Assembly: GCA_030524705.1 (NCBI GenBank)
Contig: JAUNGD010000024.1
Location: 1 to 44,479 of the forward strand
From: Lachnospiraceae bacterium
Lineage (GTDB): Bacteria > Bacillota > Clostridia > Lachnospirales > Lachnospiraceae
DNA length: 44,479 nt
Direction of reading: 5' to 3'
The position numbers and the translations under genes are program-made. Of the stretch, positions 7,284 through 15,967 are shown piece after piece. Below the pieces are notes generated by a model. The model had not been told where the DNA came from and made no database searches. It was given only the letters and a program-made list of their open reading frames with translations. Every line of letters begins with the position of its first letter. The stretch's first letter is position 1.

Positions 7284-8819
7284 ATGTCCGGAAAGAACAC
7301 GGAGTACCTGAAAATTAATAATATAACCAAAGCATACGGTGTGGTAAAAGCACTGACCGATGTATCTTTCTCTATTGAGCAAGGGGAGATTCATACGATT
7401 CTGGGAGAAAACGGAGCCGGAAAAAGTACCCTGGTAAAGATTATTATGGGTGAGGAAACTCCGGATTCCGGGACAATTACCCTGGACGGAGAACAGGTGA
7501 AGACGTATACTCCGTCGGCGGCTCAGGCCATGGGAGTCCGTATGGTACACCAGGAGCTGGCCGTTTTTGAAAATATGACGGTGGCAGAGAATATTTATCC
7601 CAGTCATAGCTTTAAAAAGGGCGGGAGAATTGATTACAAAGAATTATACCGGGAAACAGGAAAGCAGCTCGAACGGTTCGGATTGAAAACGGTCAATCCC
7701 GAGGAACAGATGGGCGGCGTAACGCTGGCGGGACAGCAGATGATCGAGATTATCCGCTGTATCGTGGCGAATCCCAAGGTTATTATTCTGGATGAGCCTA
7801 CCTCGGGTCTGAATGATGAGGAGGCCGACCGTCTGATGGAAATTCTTGAACGGCTGAAGGCGGAGGGAATGACGATCATTTATATTTCCCACCGTCTCAA
7901 GGAGATTATGAGAATTTCGGACCGCGTCACCATTATGCGCGACGGGCAGTATGTGACAACCTTGCTGAATGATGAAAATCTTACGGAAAATGACCTGATC
8001 AACAATATGGTGGGCCGGGATCTGACGCTGTATTCGATCAAAAAGCCGCAGGATGTGATACATAATGAAGAGGTGGTCTTTGAAGTAAAGAATCTTGCCA
8101 AGGCGCATGCATTGAATCCGTCGAACCTGCAGCTTCACAAGGGGGAAATTCTGGGGATCTTTGGCCTGGAGGGCTCCGGCGTTACGAAGCTGTCGCGTAT
8201 GATGTATGGATTGGAACGTAAGGACAGCGGAGACATTTATGTAAAGGGAGAAAAGCTGAATAAGGTCACACCGAAGCATATGGTGGATAAGCAGGTGATG
8301 TACCTGAACAACAACCGGAAGGTGGCGGGGTTGCTGCTGGATATGCCGGTGACGGATAACGTTTCTCTTCCTATTTTAGGAAAGGTCTCCAACAGGCTGG
8401 GATTTATTAATAATAAAGAACTAAAGAAAATTTCCACGGAATATATCAAAAAGTTTTCGATTGCGCTTCCCTCCCTCAGCACCAAGCCAAGGAAGCTGAG
8501 CGGCGGAAACCAGCAGAAGGTCATGATGTCGGCCTGTCTGGCGCCGGAGCCGGAGGTGGTGATCGTCAATGAACCTACCCGGGGCATTGACGTGGGTGCG
8601 AAGGAAGAAATTCACAAATTCCTGCTGGAAATCGCCAAAAAGGGTGTGGGAGTCATCGTATTCAGCTCAGAGCTTCCCGAGCTGATGAGGCTTTCTGACC
8701 GGATTAAGATTATGAGGGACAACACCATTGTGGGTGAAGTAGAGTGCAGTGAATTTACTGAGCAGACACTTATGCGGTATGCGGCAGTGGGAGTGTCTGG
8801 GAAAGGAGAGGAAGCCTGA
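7284..8819 (+). CDS. Sugar ABC transporter ATPase with two nucleotide-binding domains, importer 1
   Basis: This 511-residue RbsA/MglA-type protein couples ATP hydrolysis to sugar import. The N-terminal domain has Walker A GENGAGKST (41-49) and Walker B VIILDEPTSG. The C-terminal domain has a degenerate P-loop (GLEGSGVTKL) but an intact LSGGNQQK signature and a VNEPTRG Walker B in which the usual Asp is Asn. Such asymmetry is normal in this family. ATG 7284 has GGAG nine bases upstream; ATG 7278 is also possible but sits only three bases from it. The stop codon overlaps the start of the permease gene by one base. Confidence 0.9.
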   Translation: MSGKNTEYLKINNITKAYGVVKALTDVSFSIEQGEIHTILGENGAGKSTLVKIIMGEETPDSGTITLDGEQVKTYTPSAAQAMGVRMVHQELAVFENMTVAENIYPSHSFKKGGRIDYKELYRETGKQLERFGLKTVNPEEQMGGVTLAGQQMIEIIRCIVANPKVIILDEPTSGLNDEEADRLMEILERLKAEGMTIIYISHRLKEIMRISDRVTIMRDGQYVTTLLNDENLTENDLINNMVGRDLTLYSIKKPQDVIHNEEVVFEVKNLAKAHALNPSNLQLHKGEILGIFGLEGSGVTKLSRMMYGLERKDSGDIYVKGEKLNKVTPKHMVDKQVMYLNNNRKVAGLLLDMPVTDNVSLPILGKVSNRLGFINNKELKKISTEYIKKFSIALPSLSTKPRKLSGGNQQKVMMSACLAPEPEVVIVNEPTRGIDVGAKEEIHKFLLEIAKKGVGVIVFSSELPELMRLSDRIKIMRDNTIVGEVECSEFTEQTLMRYAAVGVSGKGEEA

Positions 8820-9796
8820 TGAGTACAGCAGCAACGGGGCGCAAGCTGAATGAGCAGGAAAAAAAGAAATTTGATTTTGGCGGTTGGACGATCGTATATC
8901 TGACGCTGATATTGTTTGTCTTTTTGTCCCTGACCAGAAGTACCTTCCTGAATTTTAACAATATCCATTCGATCGTTTTCGATGTATCAGTAGATTTCTT
9001 CGCGATTATCGGATTTACCTTTTTAATTATCATGGGAGAGCTGGATATGTCCGTAGGTTCCATGTTCTGCTTCGGCGGAACACTGATGGGAATTTTCTGC
9101 AACACCTACAATATGTCTGCAGGACCGGCTATTTTGCTTGCCATGGTGATTGCAGGGGTGATCGGATTTATTTCCGGGTATCTGATTACAAAATTCCGCC
9201 TGAATTCCATGATGGTGACCATCGGCGTCATGCTGGCGGTGAAGGGCTATAACTGGATGATGATTACAAGGATGACGGGACGTCAGCTCCCGAGGGAAAG
9301 CCGCAGCTTCGTGATGAACAAGATCGGCAATATCTCCTGGGTCATTGTGCTGATGCTGGCGGTAGCGGTCATCCTGGAAATTCTGCTGAATAAATCAAGG
9401 TTTTTCAAGCAGATGTATTATGTGGGACATAATATGGAAACGACGGTTCTGTACGGCATCAGGGCAAACCGGGTAAAAATCATCTGCTTTGCCGTATCTG
9501 CAATGCTTTCGACCTTCGGCGGAGCGCTGATGACCTGCCGTGTAAAAGCGCCGAACGTAACCGTCGGCAGCAACCTGGAGGTAACGATGATCACAGCGGC
9601 GGTCATCGGCGGCGCCAGCATCTTCGGCGGCCGCGGCAGTATGGTGAGATCTATGCTGGGACTGCTGTTCATCTATACACTGAGAAACGGAATGACTGCA
9701 TATCGAATTGATTCCTATGTGCAACAGATTATTTTAGGAGTGATCCTGATTCTGGCAATTATCGCAGATATTCGGATTACGGCCAGAAAAGCGTAA
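8819..9796 (+). CDS. Sugar ABC transporter permease A, importer 1
   Basis: This 325-residue integral membrane protein has about eight to ten hydrophobic segments and belongs to the BPD_transp_2 (RbsC/MglC-like) family. Family landmarks include MGELDMSVGSMFCFGG near the N-terminus and AAVIGGASIFGGRGS near the C-terminus. It forms the membrane channel, probably as a heterodimer with the permease encoded immediately downstream, energised by the ATPase upstream. Its start overlaps the ATPase stop (TGATG), which indicates translational coupling. Confidence 0.88.
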   Translation: MSTAATGRKLNEQEKKKFDFGGWTIVYLTLILFVFLSLTRSTFLNFNNIHSIVFDVSVDFFAIIGFTFLIIMGELDMSVGSMFCFGGTLMGIFCNTYNMSAGPAILLAMVIAGVIGFISGYLITKFRLNSMMVTIGVMLAVKGYNWMMITRMTGRQLPRESRSFVMNKIGNISWVIVLMLAVAVILEILLNKSRFFKQMYYVGHNMETTVLYGIRANRVKIICFAVSAMLSTFGGALMTCRVKAPNVTVGSNLEVTMITAAVIGGASIFGGRGSMVRSMLGLLFIYTLRNGMTAYRIDSYVQQIILGVILILAIIADIRITARKA

Positions 9797-9808
9797 GGGG
9801 GCAGGAGC

Positions 9809-10780
9809 ATGCAGCAGAGTATTATCAAAAAAATTGTAAAGAAAAACGAGTCGATTGCCGCTTTTCTGTGTATCTTCCTGGTGATTGTGCTTACGGTCAA
9901 AAGCGACATTTTCTGGGATCCCAGAAATCTTCATTCCCTGCAGGTAAGCTTTGTGCCCACCGCCATGATTGCTTTTGGAATGATGTTTTTGCTGATCTGC
10001 GGATATTTTGACATGTCGGTGGGATCCATCATGCTGCTCTGTGCGATTGCGGCGGGAAAATTCACCATGATGGGCCTGCCGGTACCGGTGGTGATTCTTC
10101 TGACCCTGGGGATCGGCCTGATCATGGGCTGTATCAATGGCTTCCTGGTCTCTATTTTGGGGATTAATGCCCTGATCGCCACGCTGGGTATGCAGTACGT
10201 GGGATACGGAGCGGCCATGCTTCTCTGGAACGAGGTGCGGACGCTGCAGTCCTTTGACGATACGTATATTTTTCTCGGAGAAGGGGAATTCGGCGGCCTG
10301 TACGTGATGACCTGGGTGCTGCTGGTGATGATTCTCGCGTTCAGTATTTTCCTGAAATATGCGTCGGGAGGAAAGCGGCTGTACTTTGTGGGAGGCAACA
10401 AGGAGGCCGCAAAGCTGATCGGATTTAACGACAGACGGATTCTGTTTCTGGCTTACGCAGCGACAGGCGTGCTCACTGCGATTGCAGCAATTTTCCGTTC
10501 TGCATACATACATAAGCCCACCCAGTATATGGGGGAAGGAATTCATATGACCTGTTTCATTGCCTGTGTCATCGGAGGCGGAAGCTTTGCCGGCGGCAAG
10601 GGCTCTGTGATCGGAGCTGTACTGGGCGTGATCTTTATGTCACTGCTCACAAACATGTTTAATCTTCTTCAGATGAGTCCAGAGCTGCAAAATGTTGTGG
10701 TTGGCGTGATACTGGTACTGGTTGTCACTCTGGATGGTTATATGAATATGAAAAAGCTCAGGGCGCAGGGAAAGATTTAA
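9809..10780 (+). CDS. Sugar ABC transporter permease B, importer 1
   Basis: This 323-residue RbsC-like permease has the same family landmarks (CGYFDMSVGSIMLLCAIAAG and CVIGGGSFAGGKGSVIGAV). It is a clear relative of, but distinct from, the permease encoded just upstream, so importer 1 probably uses a heterodimeric channel. It lies 12 bp after the previous gene with GGGGCAGGAG as ribosome binding site. It is the last gene of the operon and is followed by an intrinsic terminator. Confidence 0.88.
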   Translation: MQQSIIKKIVKKNESIAAFLCIFLVIVLTVKSDIFWDPRNLHSLQVSFVPTAMIAFGMMFLLICGYFDMSVGSIMLLCAIAAGKFTMMGLPVPVVILLTLGIGLIMGCINGFLVSILGINALIATLGMQYVGYGAAMLLWNEVRTLQSFDDTYIFLGEGEFGGLYVMTWVLLVMILAFSIFLKYASGGKRLYFVGGNKEAAKLIGFNDRRILFLAYAATGVLTAIAAIFRSAYIHKPTQYMGEGIHMTCFIACVIGGGSFAGGKGSVIGAVLGVIFMSLLTNMFNLLQMSPELQNVVVGVILVLVVTLDGYMNMKKLRAQGKI

Positions 10781-10801
10781 AAACACGGTGGACTGCCATG
10801 C

Positions 10802-10855
10802 GGATGAAACGGGATTTTCTTACTGAAAAAGGAAGCCTGTTTCATCCTTTTTTTT
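10802..10855 (+). terminator. Terminator of the importer 1 operon
   Basis: The stem GGATGAAAC (10802-10810) pairs with GTTTCATCC (10839-10847), extended by a G-T wobble and two more pairs, and is followed by eight T residues. Confidence 0.8.
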
Positions 10856-10964
10856 CACCTTGCTTTTGTATAAAAATTCGTATGAAAGCAGGGCCCTTGC
10901 GAAGGAATATGCATAACCAAGCATATTTGTATGGAATAGAATACAAAAAACAACAGATTTTGGC

Positions 10965-11023
10965 TTGCATCAAAAAAAAGATATGGTATAATTTAGTGGC
11001 GATTATGTAGTGTTGTTGTGACA
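10965..11023 (+). promoter_or_regulatory. Promoter and operator of the GntR regulator gene
   Basis: TTGCAT (10965-10970) and TATAAT (10987-10992) are 16 bp apart. The palindrome TGTTGTGACA lies downstream at 11014-11023. Presence of the island-wide site at the regulator's own promoter suggests autoregulation. Confidence 0.65.
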
Positions 11024-11059
11024 AAGAACGTTATGAAGAACTAAATTGTGAGGTGAATT

Positions 11060-11815
11060 ATGTTTTTAGAAAATAAAGAGCTTGATAAGCATGTTCCGAT
11101 TCCGTTATATTTTCAGCTAAAGGAATTGATCGTAGAAGAGATTAAAAGTGGAAAATATGAAGTAGACAGTCTGATACCGACAGAAAAGGAAATGAGTGAG
11201 CGATTTGATATCAGCAGGACTACGGTTCGCCAGGCAATTACGGAGCTGGTGCAGGAGGGATGGCTGTACCGGGTAAAAAGCAAGGGAACCTTTATTGCCC
11301 GGCAGAAGATCAAGCAGGATTTTCTGCAGCGCCTGGAGACCTTTGCAGAGCAGATGAACCGGATCGGCATGGAGCCGAGCACGGAGGTTATTGATTACAA
11401 GACCACGAGGGCTTCCAAGGAGGTTGCTGAGAATCTCCAGCTTCAGGAGGGAGACCAGGTACTTTTACTGCTCCGCAGACGTTTCGGGGATAAGGAGCCG
11501 GTGGTTACGGTGGAAACCTATTTGCCCTTTGATAAGTGTTCCTTTGTCCAGGATTACGATTTCAGCAAGCTTTCTCTTTATGACAGCCTGTCTGCCCGGG
11601 ATGAGACCAGAATATACAGTGCGACGCGTGTGATTGAGGCCGTGGAAGCCACCAGCAGGGACGCGCAGTATCTGCATATCCGTAAGGGCGCTCCGGTGCA
11701 GCTTGCCTATACCGTGGGCTTTAATAAGGACAATGTCCCGCTGGAATACTCCATCGCCCGTTACCGCGGAGATATGAGCAGCTTCAGAATTAATGTATAT
11801 GTCGATACACAGTAG
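11060..11815 (+). CDS. GntR-family (HutC subfamily) transcriptional regulator, likely regulator of the island
   Basis: This 251-residue protein has an N-terminal winged helix (about residues 8-75; SERFDISRTTVRQAITEL, wing KGTFIARQK) and a C-terminal UTRA ligand-binding domain (about 95-245) with the typical ending that includes PLEYSIARYRGD. HutC-type members usually repress catabolic genes until a pathway metabolite binds the UTRA domain. It is the only one-component regulator in the carbohydrate island, and the same palindrome occurs at its own promoter and those of the surrounding operons, so it is the best candidate for the site's ligand. A terminator follows, which makes it monocistronic. 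Confidence 0.9.
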   Translation: MFLENKELDKHVPIPLYFQLKELIVEEIKSGKYEVDSLIPTEKEMSERFDISRTTVRQAITELVQEGWLYRVKSKGTFIARQKIKQDFLQRLETFAEQMNRIGMEPSTEVIDYKTTRASKEVAENLQLQEGDQVLLLLRRRFGDKEPVVTVETYLPFDKCSFVQDYDFSKLSLYDSLSARDETRIYSATRVIEAVEATSRDAQYLHIRKGAPVQLAYTVGFNKDNVPLEYSIARYRGDMSSFRINVYVDTQ

Positions 11816-11847
11816 CCGTACAAAATGAGCGGCCGTGTTTAGCCGAA

Positions 11848-11889
11848 ACGCAGGTTTTGCAGCGATATTTGCCAAACCTGTGTTTTTTT
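11848..11889 (+). terminator. Terminator of the GntR gene
   Basis: Arms ACGCAGGTTT and AAACCTGTGT (one wobble pair) are followed by seven T residues. Confidence 0.8.
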
Positions 11890-11920
11890 GTGTCATAGGA
11901 TATAAAAATGCAGAAACCAG

Positions 11921-11971
11921 TTGACGAAACGGCAAGAGTGGTTTATACTTGGAACTATAAATGTTATGACA
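11921..11971 (+). promoter_or_regulatory. Promoter and operator of the exported SMP-30 gene
   Basis: TTGACG (11921-11926) and TATACT (11944-11949) are 17 bp apart. The palindrome TGTTATGACA (11962-11971) lies just downstream. Further ATGT half-sites occur around 11983-11996. Confidence 0.7.
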
Positions 11972-12015
11972 TAATAATATAACTATGTAGTAATGTATTT
12001 AAAAGGAGGCGTACT

Positions 12016-13146
12016 ATGAGAAAACGCAATATGTGGAAAACGATGGCTTTGGGAACAGCCATGGTTGCTATGTTAGCAGGGGTGCAGACCGTGTCTGCAA
12101 AAGAGACGGGTGCAAAACCGGCGGAAACAGATGATGAAAGCATTATAAATGTGACGGAGCTGTTTTTGGAGCTTCCAGAGGATATGGTTAATGTACCGGA
12201 CAGTATGACGATTGATAAAGAAGGAAATCTGATCCTGACAGTACCGAATTTTGCGGATACCTCCGTGCCCGGCTGTGTGCTGAAAATTGATCAGGACAAA
12301 AATATCACGAAATGGTTTGATGTTCCGGTGAATGAAGCGACCGGCCGTGCGAATCCGATGGGCGTGGCCTTTGACGATGAGTGGAACATGTATCTGGTGG
12401 ATAACCAGCCCTGGACCGGTGAAGAGCTGACCATGAATCAGGGACGTTTGCTGAAGATTACGTTTGATGAAAACGGAGAGCTGGCGACCTGTACTGAGAT
12501 TGCCACCGGCATGGAGCATCCGAACGGCATCCGGGTTCGGGATGGATACGTGTACATGACCATGAGCAGTCTTACTCCGATTGAGGCGGAGGACGGCTCC
12601 GGCCATCTGGTGAGCGGCGTTTATAAATTCCCGTGTGATGCGGAGGGTATTCAGGTAACCAATACGCTGGAGGACGAAAATCTGCTGCAGACCTTTATCA
12701 CAGACAATCCTGACTGCCAGTACGGTCTGGACGGTATCGAGTTTGACCAGGAAGGCAACCTTCTGGTTGGCGATTTCGGCGACGGCGAGGTAGAGAAGAT
12801 TTCCTTTAACGAGGATGGCTCTGTAAAAGAGGTTACATCCTATGCCAAGGATCCTGAGAACTTAAGAACCACCGACGGTATGTTTATGGATGAGGATGGC
12901 AGCCTGTATATTGCAGACTTTTCTGCCAATGCAGTTGCAAGGGTAACGCCGGACGGCAAAGTGACCAGAATTGCAGCCAGCCCGGATTCGGACGGTCTGG
13001 ACGGCGAGCTGGATCAGCCGGGCGAGCCGATCGTTTGGAATGGCAAATTGATCCTTTCCTGCTTTGACAATGTAACAGACGATTCCAAGGTAAATACAGC
13101 CCATGATATGCCGGCAACCATGGCAATGATGGATCTTCCGGAATAA
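12016..13146 (+). CDS. Exported SMP-30/gluconolactonase-like protein
   Basis: This 376-residue protein has a signal peptide (1-28, cleavage after VSA) and a six-bladed beta-propeller of the SMP-30/gluconolactonase/LRE family, with motifs such as GMEHPNGIRV, CQYGLDGIEF and LYIADFSANAV. In this family a divalent metal in the central channel activates water to open sugar lactones; some members have other hydrolase activities. Export without a lipobox indicates action outside the membrane, perhaps on a lactone before uptake. It is clearly homologous over its full mature length to the leaderless protein at 20836. AAAGGAGG precedes ATG 12016. It has its own promoter and terminator. Confidence 0.85.
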   Translation: MRKRNMWKTMALGTAMVAMLAGVQTVSAKETGAKPAETDDESIINVTELFLELPEDMVNVPDSMTIDKEGNLILTVPNFADTSVPGCVLKIDQDKNITKWFDVPVNEATGRANPMGVAFDDEWNMYLVDNQPWTGEELTMNQGRLLKITFDENGELATCTEIATGMEHPNGIRVRDGYVYMTMSSLTPIEAEDGSGHLVSGVYKFPCDAEGIQVTNTLEDENLLQTFITDNPDCQYGLDGIEFDQEGNLLVGDFGDGEVEKISFNEDGSVKEVTSYAKDPENLRTTDGMFMDEDGSLYIADFSANAVARVTPDGKVTRIAASPDSDGLDGELDQPGEPIVWNGKLILSCFDNVTDDSKVNTAHDMPATMAMMDLPE

Positions 13147-13215
13147 GCTGCGGAGCGGATCAGAGCGAGAGAGTGTGAGCTGGAAATATATTTAAAATAG
13201 TTTTTGCGTAACGGA

Positions 13216-13249
13216 CAGGAGAAGCCATTTGGGTTTCTCCTGTTTTTTT
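13216..13249 (+). terminator. Terminator of the exported SMP-30 gene
   Basis: The stem CAGGAGAA...TTCTCCTG around a short GCC-ATTT-GGG tip is followed by seven T residues. Confidence 0.8.
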
Positions 13250-13283
13250 GTTGCAGGAAAGACCTTGATGTGCCCGGCGCGGC

Positions 13284-13318
13284 AAAAAAATCCCCGGCGT
13301 GTGTCCTGCCGGGGATTT
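13284..13318 (-). terminator. Terminator of the zinc alcohol dehydrogenase gene
   Basis: On the minus strand AAATCCCCGGC pairs with GCCGGGGATTT and is followed by a T run. It lies just past the convergent dehydrogenase stop codon. Confidence 0.8.
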
Positions 13319-13332
13319 CAACTAAGAGAAGG

Positions 13333-14364
13333 TTAGAAAACAATAATACCCTTTTTGGAGATCTGACGGTCGAGCAGCTTGTTGAAGGCCTCCACCGAAT
13401 CTTCGAACTTGAAGTAATCAGAAATGAAGTCTTTGATGACAAGCTGTCCGCTGTTGATCCATTCCATAACCTGTTCGTGAGCGGCGCCTTCTTCGTCCTT
13501 TCTCGGCATCTGCTGATAAATGACGCGCCAGTTGTAATCTGCTTTGCTGAAGTCAATGGTAATCTGTTCTACAGGCGGGACGCCGTAGCAGAGAACCGTG
13601 CCGCGGTCTTTGATCAGCGGCATGGCAGCGTTGACAACAAACGGAGCGCCGATGGCGTCTACGACGAAATCTACGCCCTCCGGGAACAGCCCCCGGACTG
13701 TTTCTGTGACATCCTGCTTCTGGCTGTTGATGATATGCGTAGCGCCGTTGGTCTTTACGCTCTCCAGCTTCTCGTCAATAATATCCACCGCAACGATGTC
13801 CTTCACGCCGCACAGGCTCAGGAATTTGATGAAGGTAGAGCCGACAGGGCCGCAGCCGTAAACTACTACGGAATCCCCTGGCTTGATGCCGAAGTAACGG
13901 ATGTTGCTCAATACCTCCCGGAAGGTAACGATCATAACAGCGTCTACCGGATCCAGATCTTCGGAGAGAACGGTCTGTGCATAAGCGCACAGCGGAGCTT
14001 CTCCCTCTGGATATGCAGCCGGGTCGCATACGACTGCGTACTCGCTGAGGGCTCCCCAACCGGAGCCAAGTCCCGGATAAAGCTCTTCGTCGGGATCAAC
14101 AAAGGGAAGAATTACCTTGTCGCCGATTTTGAATGTGGTAACCTCGCTGCCGACTTCGACAACCTCTCCCACACCCTCATGACCCAGCATAATCGGATAA
14201 ACAGACTCCGGGAAGCCTTTGAACGTCCCGTGAAGGAGCTTTACGTCTGTACCGCACATGCCGCAGGCGATGGTCTTTACCAGAGCCTGTTTGGAGCTGT
14301 AGCGTGGTTTCGGGATCTCTCTGATTTCAGTTGAGAAATCTTTGTTTACTACAAATGTTTTCAT
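13333..14364 (-). CDS. Zinc-dependent medium-chain alcohol/polyol dehydrogenase
   Basis: This 343-residue MDR-family oxidoreductase has the catalytic-zinc motif ACGMCGTD and the GHE motif (LGHEGVGEVVEVG), followed by a Rossmann domain with GCGPVG. The four-cysteine structural zinc loop typical of many members is not visible. Proteins of this kind oxidise secondary alcohols of sugars or polyols with NAD. The ATG at 14364 is preferred because AGGAGG is ten bases upstream; ATG 14373 would be only one base away from it. It is monocistronic and controlled from a region with two palindromic operators. Exact substrate unknown; in context it may oxidise the imported compound to a ketone or lactone. 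Confidence 0.88.
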   Translation of the reverse strand: MKTFVVNKDFSTEIREIPKPRYSSKQALVKTIACGMCGTDVKLLHGTFKGFPESVYPIMLGHEGVGEVVEVGSEVTTFKIGDKVILPFVDPDEELYPGLGSGWGALSEYAVVCDPAAYPEGEAPLCAYAQTVLSEDLDPVDAVMIVTFREVLSNIRYFGIKPGDSVVVYGCGPVGSTFIKFLSLCGVKDIVAVDIIDEKLESVKTNGATHIINSQKQDVTETVRGLFPEGVDFVVDAIGAPFVVNAAMPLIKDRGTVLCYGVPPVEQITIDFSKADYNWRVIYQQMPRKDEEGAAHEQVMEWINSGQLVIKDFISDYFKFEDSVEAFNKLLDRQISKKGIIVF

Positions 14365-14430
14365 AGTATGCATACCTCCTGAATAATAGTGTAAAACACG
14401 TCTGACACAGTTTGTTTTTACAGTTCATTA

Positions 14431-14476
14431 TGTAATTACAGCATAATGTAGTGACATTAAACTTAAGCGTATTATA
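14431..14476 (-). promoter_or_regulatory. Promoter with twin operators for the zinc dehydrogenase gene
   Basis: On the minus strand a TATAAT box corresponds to 14471-14476; the -35 is weak. Two palindromes follow it: the 14447-14456 site (TGTAGTGACA on plus) and the perfect TGTAATTACA at 14431-14440. Their starts are 16 bp apart, which could allow two dimers to bind cooperatively. Confidence 0.65.
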
Positions 14477-14588
14477 GCAGACCTTATTTAAAATTTCTAC
14501 CCCTAATTAAAAAAATATTATTTTTCTTTAATTTGCCGGAATTTCATCTGTTTTAGGCGTGTGCCGGCGCGCAGGGGAATTCTGTTTC

Positions 14589-14626
14589 TTGACAAAAGTA
14601 AGATATGATGTTATTATGTTGTAACA
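14589..14626 (+). promoter_or_regulatory. Promoter and operator of the GldA-like gene
   Basis: TTGACA (14589-14594) and TATTAT (14612-14617) are 17 bp apart. The palindrome TGTTGTAACA (14617-14626) starts on the last base of the -10 box, as at the kinase promoter near 26298. Confidence 0.75.
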
Positions 14627-14655
14627 TTACTACGAAATAAAAAGGAGGAGGTAAA

Positions 14656-15792
14656 ATGGCTAATAACCTGAAAACTACAACTATGTCATGGGGATCGCCG
14701 GGACGGTATATTCAGGGACCGGGGGAGCTGGAGAATCTGCCGAAATACACGTCGATGTTCGGTGAAAATGTATTCGCGGTGATTGATCAGTTTTTCTATG
14801 ATACCCTGACGGAAAAGCTGAGCAGGCTGTATGAGGGACGGCCGGGGGTGTTCAAGACCGTCGTATTTAACACGGAGGTTTCGGAGGAGCAGATTGCGGA
14901 AAAGACCGCGATTGCCAGGACGATTCAGCCCTCCGTCATCGTCGGCATCGGCGGAGGCAAGACGCTGGATACCGCCAAGGCAGTAGCGGATGATCTGCAT
15001 GTTCCGGTGATTGTGTCCCCGACGTCTGCCTCTACGGATGCGCCCACCAGCTCACTTTCGGTTATTTACAAACCAAACGGGGAGCATTCTCACGCGCGCC
15101 ACTACATCAAAAATCCAGATATTGTGCTGATCGACAGCAGGATCATTGCAGACGCTCCGGTACGCTTTCTGGTGTCCGGCATGGGAGACGCGCTGGCGAC
15201 GGTATTTGAGGCAAAGGCAAACCAGGCTTCGGACAGTGCGAACTATATCGCAGGGGAAGCCGGTGAGTTCCGAAGGACGAAAACAGCTATGGTCATTGCG
15301 CAGGCATGCTATGACATGCTGATTGCCAACGGGCTGAAGGCAAAGCTTGCAGCGGAGCGTCACTGTGTCACAGAGGCGCTGGAGACCATCATTGAGGTAA
15401 ATACCCTGATGAGCGGCCTGGGCTTTGAAAATACCGGATGTGCGGCGGCTCATTCTGTACAGGAGGGCATCACGGCGGTTCCCACTGCAGGGCGTATGCT
15501 GCACGGCGAGCAGGTGGCGTTCGGTACGATCTGCGAGCTGGTGGCGGAGAACGCTCCGGTGGAGCTGATCGACGAGGTGATGAATTTCTGTATGAGCGTG
15601 GGTCTTCCCATCACACTTGAGGATGTGAAGGTGGAGGCCACGGAGGAGAACGTGCGGATCATCGCAGAGTCTTCTGTGAAGAATTCCTATTGGGCCGCGC
15701 AGCCTGCGCCGGTAACGCCGGAATCCGTTATGGATATTATTTTTGCGGCGGACGCACTGGGTCATTACTACTATGACCAAAAGAACAAATAA
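14656..15792 (+). CDS. gldA: Glycerol dehydrogenase-like (GldA family) enzyme
   Basis: This 378-residue group III metal-dependent alcohol dehydrogenase has the family's NAD-binding GIGGGKTLDTAKA, the STDAPTSSLSV segment, and metal ligands in GMGDAL (Asp), AAAHS (His) and LHGEQVAFG (His). Length is normal for GldA (about 365-380). GldA oxidises glycerol to dihydroxyacetone, but paralogues use other vicinal diols or hydroxyketones. Given its place in the island, the substrate may be a polyol or reduced intermediate rather than glycerol. AAAGGAGGAGG precedes ATG 14656. It has its own operator-bearing promoter; no clear terminator separates it from the second importer operon, which has its own promoter. 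Confidence 0.85.
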   Translation: MANNLKTTTMSWGSPGRYIQGPGELENLPKYTSMFGENVFAVIDQFFYDTLTEKLSRLYEGRPGVFKTVVFNTEVSEEQIAEKTAIARTIQPSVIVGIGGGKTLDTAKAVADDLHVPVIVSPTSASTDAPTSSLSVIYKPNGEHSHARHYIKNPDIVLIDSRIIADAPVRFLVSGMGDALATVFEAKANQASDSANYIAGEAGEFRRTKTAMVIAQACYDMLIANGLKAKLAAERHCVTEALETIIEVNTLMSGLGFENTGCAAAHSVQEGITAVPTAGRMLHGEQVAFGTICELVAENAPVELIDEVMNFCMSVGLPITLEDVKVEATEENVRIIAESSVKNSYWAAQPAPVTPESVMDIIFAADALGHYYYDQKNK

Positions 15793-15875
15793 GACGCACC
15801 TGGAATCCGGCCTATACATAATGCACAAAAACAAGCGAAATAAATTGGATAAAATATCAAAAATAGTAAAAATAA

Positions 15876-15935
15876 TTGACAAGTGTTCACGCAAAAGCTA
15901 TACTATGTTTGTAGTTATGTAGCAATGTAGTGATA
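15876..15935 (+). promoter_or_regulatory. Promoter and operator of the importer 2 operon
   Basis: TTGACA (15876-15881) and TATACT (15899-15904) are 17 bp apart. The palindrome-like TGTAGTGATA (15926-15935) has one mismatch to TGTNRYNACA and is preceded by two extra ATGT half-sites near 15916-15920. Confidence 0.7.
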
Positions 15936-15967
15936 TTACAAAAAACGAAAAATTGGGAGGTATGAAC

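Noticed and set aside
9734-10546. A 270-codon minus-strand frame opposite the importer 1 permease B
   Set aside because: Antisense shadow with His/Gln-rich low-complexity composition; the plus strand encodes a recognisable permease.
13204-14334. A 376-codon open frame on the plus strand opposite the zinc dehydrogenase
   Set aside because: It overlaps a gene with clear zinc and NAD motifs and runs through two terminators; no recognisable domain.
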